From assembly GCF_963259705.1 (NCBI RefSeq), contig NC_081844.1, positions 12,943,715 through 13,007,714 of the forward strand: a stretch of 64,000 nucleotides of DNA, given 5' to 3'. The translations under genes and the position numbers were made by a program. Below the pieces are notes generated by a model. That model was not told where the DNA came from and ran no database searches. It saw only the letters and a list, made by a program, of their open reading frames with translations. This document shows positions 55,930 through 64,000 of this stretch, piece after piece (within the stretch, counting starts at the first letter, position 1; every line of letters starts with the position of its first letter). This stretch comes from Myotis daubentonii. Its lineage: Eukaryota; Chordata; Mammalia; Chiroptera; Vespertilionidae.

Positions 55930-56630
55930 AAAGAGTGTCTTGCTATTCAAAAGAATCCCCTTTCAACCACACGTGAGTTTATGTTAATGAGGTGAGTTTT
56001 GGAAAGCCTCGAAGGATGGGGGTTGGTTGCCAAGGGAACCACAATTAAAGAGTTGGATCTTCCAGCCCCACACAGGGACTTCCAGGCAGGAAAGAGGGGC
56101 TGGAGGTGGAATCAATCACCAATGGCCAAGTTCTAATCAATCATGCCTATGTAATGAGGTCTCCATAAAAACCTAAAAGGGCGGGTGGGGTTCAGAGAGC
56201 TTCCAGCTTGGAAAACCAGAAGACATTCACGTGTTAGGAGGGTGGCGCACTCCAAACTTTACGGGGACAGAAACTCCTGTGTTGGGGACTCCTTTAGACT
56301 TCACCTTATGTATCTTCTAATATGGCTATTGATTTTGTATCTGTTGTAACAAACCAGTAATCTAGTAAGTAATATCATTCCTAGCGTTTGATGAGCCACT
56401 GGAGCAAATTAATTGAACCTGAGGAGGGGCGTGTGGGAAGCTCAGATTTATAGCCTATCACTCAGAAGCACAGGTGACAACCAGCACTTGTGATTGGCAT
56501 CAGAAGTGAGGGCAGACTTGTAGAACTGAGTCCTTGCCCTGTGGGATCTGATTTTCAATAGCATCAGAATTGAGTTAAATTTGTGGGACACCCAGTTAGT
56601 GTCCACTAAGAATTGGAGAAGTGCTTGGTG
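55930..56630 (+). mobile_element. old mammalian interspersed repeat, probably an LTR
   Basis: Blocks such as AATGAGGTCTCCATAAAAAC, TTCAGAGAGCTTCCAGCTTG, GAGGGTGGCGCACTCCAAAC, TTGTAACAAACCAGTAATCT, CACTGGAGCAAATTAATTGA, AGAAGCACAGGTGACAACCA and GGACACCCAGTTAGTGTCCA are, in this order, a common old mammalian repeat resembling an LTR with R/U5. I cannot give its family name. No coding. Confidence 0.55.
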
Positions 56631-59600
56631 GTGTTGGAAAAAAAAAACCATATCAGCGCTTCACAGATGAGGCAGCCTTCCAGAAGCTGGTCTTGACACG
56701 AGCAGAAGTTTGCTATGGTAGGTGTGGGAACGTTATTGAACCCAAGTTTGTGTGCCTGACACTTCAAAAGGCCAAAACCCAAACCATCAGTTTGGAGTAA
56801 AGAGAGATTTATTCACTGAGAAGGTGCCAACTGAGAAGATGGGAGACCTAATGGTGCCTCAAATCCTGGACTACATTAGGGGTTTAAAGGGGTTAGGGGA
56901 GCAGGTATGCAGAAGTATGTGTGGGACAAGTTTTCATTGGAGGACCTGGAGCTTGGCCATTTATTGCAAAGGGGAGTCAACACTGGCTCTTCCTGGACAA
57001 CAAACCCTTTGCTTCTGAAACGGTACCAGTGTTCAAGTTCTGGTTATGTCTGGTCCTTTGGTTCAGGGTGCAGCTGGAGGTCAAAGTTCTCTCCTCTGCA
57101 CATACTTTTGCTGCATGACTTGTGGTTTGGGTCTCTGAACAGCACGCCAGTATCTCCTTAAACAGTATAAGACCGTTTTGAACTGGTTCTATGGTTACAG
57201 GAACACTGAAAGAAGCTGTGGTCAAAGAAGCAAATATAAGAATAGAGAAAGTGTAATTACATTAAGCAGCATTTTGAATAACCTATATTTAGGTGGACAA
57301 GATAGTTGAGTTTTCTTTGGAAAGAGTATGGATGTTCCAACACTGAGATAGTTCCATAAAGGATCATGATAGAATAGCATTACTCAAGGATAAGTTACAT
57401 ACAGGCCACTTTTAATGGGGGGAAAATTGCAGAGCTACACTGTTGACTTAAGATATTTTTATTATATTTTGTATAAATATAAAATTAGGTATATCTTCTT
57501 AAAATATTAACTATAAAGTCATATTCACAAAATGAATAGAAATAAAACTCAAAAGGCAATAAAAACTTATTAATTTAAAATAAGAAATAATGTTGTTTGG
57601 CTGAAACTAAATTGCTATCCCCAATATGATTGAAGTGCGTCAGGCTACACCTCAGTTACTTTGGCGTTGGATATGTCTATATTTCTATGTTATGTGGTGA
57701 TGAAATTCTCATATCATTTTCTTTTGAAAATTACTGAAAATTTCACTCATATAGTGTGCCATGATAGTATTTCATCTTAACTTGATGAAATGCATAATTC
57801 ATCTATTAAACCTGAACCTGTTCTTTTTCATTAGCCATCTGTTATAGTATGTCATTTCCATGATGTCAAATCGAAGTCTTAATTTATTAAAAAATTTAAA
57901 GAACAAAAATCATAGTCTATGAAAGTGTCTTTCAATTGTAAATTATTATTGAGGGGAAAAGTCTTGTGTTTATTACTGGTAAATAATTTAGTGTGAGTAC
58001 AGAAAGAACCCTGGTGGACAGCTGTCATGATATTAGGACTTGTCAACCTACTCCCAGCCCGACAGGCCCAAGTGCAAGTTCCCTTTGGGTAATCCCCCAA
58101 AACAACTACAAAAAAGAAAACCATAAATACTATTCTAGGATCATAGGGCTCCAGTTTTGCATTCAGATGCCCTGAATATTCTGATAGTATATTTATGTCA
58201 TCATCAAAATGAGAAAAAAAATTAAAATCCCATAAAGAGCTTACTTACTAAGAATATGTGTGTAGGTGCCAGGAATCTGCTGAACCCCGTTTGAGTAAAG
58301 CTGGACCAGATTATCTTAAAGATCCTTTCCAACTCTAAAGTTTCCCCATTATTCTAACATCAGGAAACATCAGGAATGATAAACACCAAATGCAGACAAC
58401 TAGAGTGAGCTCTTACCAAACCATCATGTCCAAATTTGTTTTTGTATTCCCCTCCTCCCCTCTCAGGAATCTTCTTCATTCCCAGGAATCTCAGAACTCT
58501 GTCCTCACAAAAACTTGTTCTTGGAAAAGAGCAGGGCCATGGCCCTTCATGTTTGAGTATGAATTTAATCCATACTGAGTATGACTTTAATTCACTTCTT
58601 CCAAAGGTGATGCACCTTATACCTGAGCCCTGGGTTTTAAGTGGATTTTCCCCACTTCTTTTATTTTTACACCCCTATGCAGGAATTTGTAAGTCCAGAA
58701 GAAAAAGAGGCTGGAAGGCATACCAGAGAGGTGGCAAGCCCTGGGGACACTCAGCCCTGAACATCTGGAGCCTGAATCACATGAGTGATGACAGCGAGAG
58801 TCGCACAATTATAAACTGGGCAGATTTGAAAATTGATCCTGAATCAAACAGCCACTAATTTTCCTGGTCCCCTCTGGCAATCATCCTTTCAAACTATTCA
58901 GGGTTTTAAAATATGAAAATAATGAACCCTTGGCAACCCTCCCTTTCTCTTTCCTTTAGAAACCCTTCTGATTGGCTATCAGTATTCAAAGTACACTTTT
59001 TAGGCTGCCCGCTCAGCAAGTTCAAGAAAAGCTGGTTTCTCCCCACAAGTGCTGCTAAACTATAACTGCCTGCTGTGTCTCTCACCCCCTTTCTGAATAA
59101 GTGGTGTTAGATTTGCCACTTTGGCTAATCCTCAGGAATCTGACCTGTCATTATGCAATCTTCTAAAAATATCAGCTTGCACTTCACATTTTCTGTTTGG
59201 GTTTCATGTAATTCCTCTTCAGTGTATTTTATTTGAACCTGTTAACCTATTTGAAGGGGAAAAAAATTACTAGCTAGCATTGCCTGTCATCTGCTGTGTT
59301 TGCTTCTTTCTCAAAGGGCCTCAAATGAGAATGCTGGTCTCTGGGTAGTTGAATAAAAGTGAGAAGAATGAAACGGAGGAAAGACTTATTGATGCACACA
59401 TTCCCCTCTGGTCTCTGCTACCACAGCAGAAAACACATCTCTCCTCCATCTTCTCTTAACTGGGACACTGGAAAGGCTACAGTAATAAAGAGAATCCAGT
59501 GCCTAACTATCAAACGTCTGCTCAGTGCCAGGCACTGTGCTAATTGTGGGGACTGTGCAAAGGCTGATTAATGCAGATAGTTAAGAGAGATTCTTGGTGG

Positions 59601-59779
59601 TGGGAATGGATGGAATGGCTGAAAATGGGAGCCTGAAATCATGCTGGGCAAATAGAAGAGCTCTTCATCTGAAAACAATAGTCTGCCCAATTTGGCTGTC
59701 CACAGTGGGGGATCAAGCACGACCCTTCAGATTATGGAGTTAATTCTGTGAGATCAGGGTCAAAGCTGGTGGGAGGAGC
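56631..59779. other. unassigned, mostly AT-rich DNA
   Basis: About 3.1 kb without a named gene or repeat. 56,750-57,230 has several overlapping plus-strand frames and may be a decayed repeat. The longest frame (58,436-58,858, 140 residues) shows no recognisable domain. Confidence 0.45.
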
Positions 59780-60915
59780 CTACTATGAGACAAAACAGGA
59801 TATCTGCATGCAAAAGAATAAAGTTGTATCTTCATTTTACATCATATGCCAAAATTAACTCAAAACAGATTAAAGACCTAAGTGTGAAACCCAAAACTGA
59901 AACTCCTAAAAGAAAACATAGGGGAAGGATTCATAACATTGGATTGGCAATGATTTCTTGGATATGACATTAAAAGCATAGGCAACAAAAGAAAAAAATA
60001 GACAAGTAGACTACATCAAAATTAAAAACGTGTGTGCATCAAAGGACACCATCAATAGAGTGTAAAGGTAACCTACAGAATGGGAGAAAATATTTGCAAA
60101 TTATATATACCTGATAAATGGTTATTATCGAGAATATATAAATAACTCCTATAAAATCAGCAAAAAAAATCAAGTAATCTTACTTTTAAAAATGGACAAA
60201 GGACTTGGACAGATATTTCTTCAAAGAAGATATACAACTAGACAAAAAGCACATGACAAGATGCTCAACATCACTAATCAGTGAAATACATATTAAAACC
60301 ACAATGAGATACCACATCTCCCTCATTAGGATGGCTACTATAAAAATACAAAACAAAACAGAAAATAATAAGTAGATAATGTGGAAAAATGGAATTCTTG
60401 TGCACTGTTGGTGGGAATGTAAAATAGTGCAGTTGCCTGGAGAATGTTATGGTGATTCCTCAAAAAGTTAAACATCGAATTACCAAATGATTCAGCAATA
60501 TCCTCAATGAATTGTAAGCAGGGTCTCGGGGAAATATATGTACACCTATGTTAATAGCAGCACTGGTTACAATAGCCAAAAGATGGAAGCAATTCAAGTG
60601 TCTAGCAATAGATGAACAGATAAACAAGATGTGGTGTACACAAATAGTGGAATGTTATTCAGCCTTTGAAAAGAAGGAATTCTGACACATGCTACAACAT
60701 AGATGAACCTTCAGGATATTATGCTAAATGAATTAAGCCAATCACAAGAAGACATATACTACATGACTTAGAAGGTCAGTGTTCTGAAGATGGAAGGGGT
60801 GATGGTTACACAACAATGTGAATGCACTTAATACCACTGAACTGTATACTTAAAAATTATTAAGATGGTAAATTGTATGTTATGTGCCATTTACCACAAT
60901 TATAAAATTTTAAGT
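59780..60915 (+). mobile_element. old L1 LINE 3' end, decayed
   Basis: A long plus-strand L1 ORF2 C-terminal region plus 3' UTR: AAAACAGATTAAAGACCTAA, then ATGGACAAAGGACTTGGACA, then CATATTAAAACCACAATGAG, then GCAGCACTGGTTACAATAGC, then CCACTGAACTGTATACTTAA. Many stops and frameshifts. It ends in AATTATAAAATTTTAAG. Confidence 0.9.
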
Positions 60916-61085
60916 ACAAAAAGTATGATGAGTAAGATATAAGCTATGTCCTTGAGAAGCTTATGACAGAGGAGATAAATGAATAAACAGAAAATTCCAA
61001 TATGATGGAGTAACAAGTTGTTAAGCAGGGATGTCCTATAACTGGGGGTTAGGCCCCACAGCTAAAGGCACCAGAACTTCTAGAC

Positions 61086-61307
61086 CAGCGGTTCTCAACC
61101 TGTGGGCCGCGACCCCTTCGGGGGTCAAATGACCCTTTCACAGGGGTCGCCTAAGACCATCGGAAAACACATATATAATTACATATTGTTTTTGTGATTA
61201 ATCACTATGCTTTAATTATGTTCAATTTGTAACAATGAAATTGGGGTCACCACAACATGAGGAACTGTATTAAAGGATCGCGGCATTAGGAAGGTTGAGA
61301 AACACTG
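61086..61307 (+). mobile_element. SPIN hAT transposon (non-autonomous), plus orientation
   Basis: Ends CAGCGGTTCTCAACC and GGTTGAGAAACACTG with a perfect 8-bp TSD, TTCTAGAC (61,078-61,085 and 61,308-61,315). The interior (GGGGTCGCCTAAGACCATCG, then TTTAATTATGTTCAATTTGT, then ACAACATGAGGAACTGTATT) matches the SPIN non-autonomous family. 222 bp, no transposase. It is clearly homologous to the 29,702-29,924 copy in reverse. Confidence 0.96.
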
Positions 61308-61315
61308 TTCTAGAC

Positions 61316-63214
61316 CCTAAAGAGATCCATGAGGAGATGTCAGTGGCTGGGATCAGACACCACCCATGGAGCTTACCAAGAGATATCAAAACAAGCTCTT
61401 AGATAAACAAACAGACAAACAAAACCCTCTAAGACCACCTCCCACTTCCTGTTGGGAGAGGGAAGGAGCTGTGGTCAGCCTTATGAGGAGTGTGGAGTGA
61501 AACGCTTCCCTCCCCTTTAGGGCAGAAAGCGGTGTTTGTCTTCCTCCAGGCTGCTGAAGACCTTGAAGAGCATCAGGAGTGTACACTTGCAAGTAAAGGA
61601 CTCCTGCCTCTGGCATGCCAGCCGCGAGCTTGCTGAGCAGAGGGACCGTGGGTTCCTTCTAGAGCTGCCTGAGCAGAGCATGGAGAGGGCTGCATGTGGG
61701 CTCGCTAAGGTGGAGAGCATTTGGACATGTATGTTGAGATTTTGAAAGTAGGAGTTCTTCTCCTCTAGTCATCTGAGCCATTGGGGCTTGAAGACAAGGT
61801 GATGTCATGTGCCCAAGAAGAACATGAAGCAACGTTTTCCTCCTCTCAGTTCTCACAGGGTCTTGGAGGGTAAGGAAGAGAACCACATGGTACCTGTGAA
61901 GAAGCTTAGAGCTTAGCAAGGAGACAGAAGTGCATGGGTAGCGTAGGGTCTATTGGGACAATCATGCCATCCCGAGGAAGGTGGGGATGCAATGTTAACA
62001 GGGCTGAGAGTCAACACGGGTGCTCTACCAGAGAAGTCCTCGGCAATGGAGGTGGCTGGAGTGAACGTCCCCCGAAAAAATGTTGCTTCCCATCTACCCA
62101 AAGACCACAGTTTTACCAGAGACCCATAGCAGGAGACAGAAAAAGATCAAAGCAGAGCAAGGCAAGAGGCACATCTCCACCACAACCAAGAGCAGGCTCT
62201 TTTCAGAGCATTCTGCTCCCTCCACCCTCTTCCCTTACTCCTGACTTTGGAGGAAACACACCTTGATGAGTGTAAAAAGGCATAACCCATTCCCACCCTC
62301 AGTCCCCGAGCCACGAGCCCTCTTAGCTTGGGGACAGGAAGATCTTTGGACCATATATGAAGCTAAAGTTTTAAATGGGACCAGATTAAGTCTTAATATT
62401 ATTGTGAGATTTAGATGAAATGCCTTTAAAGGGCCCATTCCCAGTGAGAAGGAGCATGAACATTCAATACAGAATATTTGAGGGCAGGCAGTGGCAAAAA
62501 ATTAAAATCATTTTCTGTCTCTCCTCAGGAGGAGGATTTAGTTAGCAGACTAGTTAGACTGAGATAAAGCAATTCACAGATAGCTACAATACTCAGAATA
62601 CCCAAACACTCTGGGTTCCTCAGAGTGTTTGGGAGGCAGGGAGGCATGTAGAGGAGGTGATGCCCAGCTTTATAAGGACCCTGGAGTAAACACTCAGGCT
62701 GTCTGATTGGTCAGTCAAAGTCCTTCTTCTTTCCTGACACCTGGTGCCGTGCACTTGGGGTCCCTGCAACGTGAGGACTGCACCCCTCATTCTCTCTTCC
62801 TGGGCCTTTACTAGCCCTGGAGAAAGCTGTTCACACCCACATGATTGACTACTCCTTAATCTTAAGGACTCGACCAGCAGTATTAGCCTCTCTCTCAAAT
62901 TCTTTCCATTGGCTCTCTGCCATGTCCTGGAAACCAGGGTCACACAAGCATCATAACCCCTCCACAACCTCTTTTTCAGCTCAGGTAGCCTTTTTAGTTA
63001 TATTCATAAGTATGCACAACTCCTAACACTAGGAACAGTAGAGTGGCCCTTTTAAAGTGTACATACATCCTCTTATGTTCTTGTGTTACACATACATATA
63101 ATAAAATATAGCATCAAGTAAGTGAATAAATCTCTTGTTGGAGCTGGGGAGGGAGAGTGAGCTCATATTTTAATGAGATCTTGAAGGATAGTAGTAGTAA
63201 TAAAAAGACTATTA
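61316..63214. other. unassigned DNA
   Basis: No gene or named repeat recognised. Overlapping frames near 61.4-62.4 kb and 62.6-63.0 kb have no visible domains. Confidence 0.5.
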
Positions 63215-63500
63215 GTATTAGTAGCTCATCTTTATTGAGAGCTTACATGTGCCCGGCTTGGTGCTAAGTACTTTCAATGTATCATCTCTTAATTCTCAGA
63301 ACAATTAACTCCCTGATGGAGACACCTAGGCAAATGAGTGTTAATTATTTATACATAACACTCACATGTCCTCTTCCCCAATCTAATGTTAAGTATTTTA
63401 TTAACCCCTTTTTATTGATGAGGAAATTTACATTTAGAGTAATTTAATATTGACCAAAGATTGTCCAGGTAAGTTACATGACTTGTCCTTGATCGTAAGG
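63215..63500 (+). mobile_element. MIR-family relic
   Basis: TAGCTCATCTTTATTGAGAG, then GCTTGGTGCTAAGTACTTTC, then TTTTTATTGATGAGGAAATT resemble a MIR-family element with an internal insertion or duplication. Boundaries approximate. Confidence 0.5.
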
Positions 63501-64000
63501 CATTAATGTAAGTATCATAGTACTTTGGCTGAAAGGAGGAAGTCATTTATATCCAAATACTTAAACATTTTGCCATGTAAACCAGAAATTAACAGTTTTA
63601 GTTGAAGAAGACTTTCACTTATCTGCATAACCAAAAATCCTACAAAGTTTTTTACAATATTCTTTGGGAAAGGCATTTGCGACTATTTGCTTCACTTTTG
63701 AATGAACATGCAGGAGAAAGCACGTGTAATATTAATTTTTTACATTAACTTTATGATAATTCTTAATTTGATATGTATTAAACATTCCACTTTTTCAGAA
63801 ATGCCCTGACTAGGAAACAGGTAACAGGTAAAAACAAAGTTAATGAATTCCAGTTGAATCATGATGTTCTAAATCTGAACATATACTGTTCACTAAGATC
63901 ACTGAAAAAAAAAAAAACACAGATATTATTTTATAACCTAGCTGTGTATAGGGAGTTTTAGAAAGTTTCACACTATTGCACTTTATTCTTTGAGCATTTC
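63501..64000. other. unassigned AT-rich DNA at window end
   Basis: Nothing recognised; a short poly(A) run lies at 63,905-63,916. Confidence 0.5.

Noticed and set aside
58436..58858. A 140-residue frame ending in a non-repetitive acidic stretch
   Set aside because: It looked briefly like a terminal exon, but no domain, splice site or conserved start was convincing. Left as unassigned.
1..64000. CRISPR array, operon, riboswitch or phage-like system
   Set aside because: The window is clearly vertebrate: SINEs, L1/L2, MIR, LTRs, a processed ribosomal-protein pseudogene. Tandem arrays here are minisatellites with imperfect adjoining units, not spacers between identical repeats.

Overview
The window looks like a non-coding stretch of a vespertilionid (vesper) bat genome. 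Four kinds of mobile DNA occur together. There are rolling-circle Helitrons of the HeliBat type, tRNA-derived Ves-type SINEs, short non-autonomous hAT transposons including two SPIN copies, and endogenous-retrovirus solo LTRs. I identified these from terminal motifs and target-site duplications (TSDs) read in the sequence. No multi-exon host gene, tRNA, rRNA or CRISPR array could be supported.

Layout. 1-2.76 kb is free of recognisable repeats, has two AATAAA signals and may be the 3' UTR of a plus-strand gene lying upstream. 3-7.1 kb holds a Ves SINE, a hAT element split by a Helitron, a second hAT element, and a Ves SINE split by a solo LTR. 7.1-23.7 kb is mostly unassigned, AT-rich intergenic or intronic DNA. 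It carries microsatellites, MIR relics, a 758-bp solo LTR with a perfect 6-bp TSD (15,430-16,187) and a 394-bp Helitron with a CTCF-like motif (16,688-17,081). 23.7-35.2 kb is a nest: an old minus-strand L1 contains a younger, nearly full-length L1 (25,639-34,290, perfect 14-bp TSD). That L1 contains two Helitrons, one of which carries a SPIN element. A further Helitron lies in or beside the old L1. 35.7-36.6 kb is a dead RTE-clade LINE. 44.6-49.4 kb has two Helitrons rich in minisatellites and a processed RPL21 pseudogene. The rest is mostly unassigned DNA with Ves SINEs, L2, MIR and old L1 relics, and a second SPIN copy at 61.1 kb.

How the parts relate. Nesting gives a relative order of insertion: old L1/L2/MIR first, then the younger L1 and the hAT elements, then Helitrons, with one SPIN copy landing inside a Helitron. 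Several Helitrons carry non-Helitron cargo: a segment with two ZNF143-like motifs, a segment that may come from a gene, a CTCF-like motif, and a 5' block with CCAAT, octamer and YY1-like motifs. These are the most interesting parts of the window. No new multi-gene system was found. Long reading frames in the Helitrons come from GC-rich or tandemly repeated DNA and are not called as genes.
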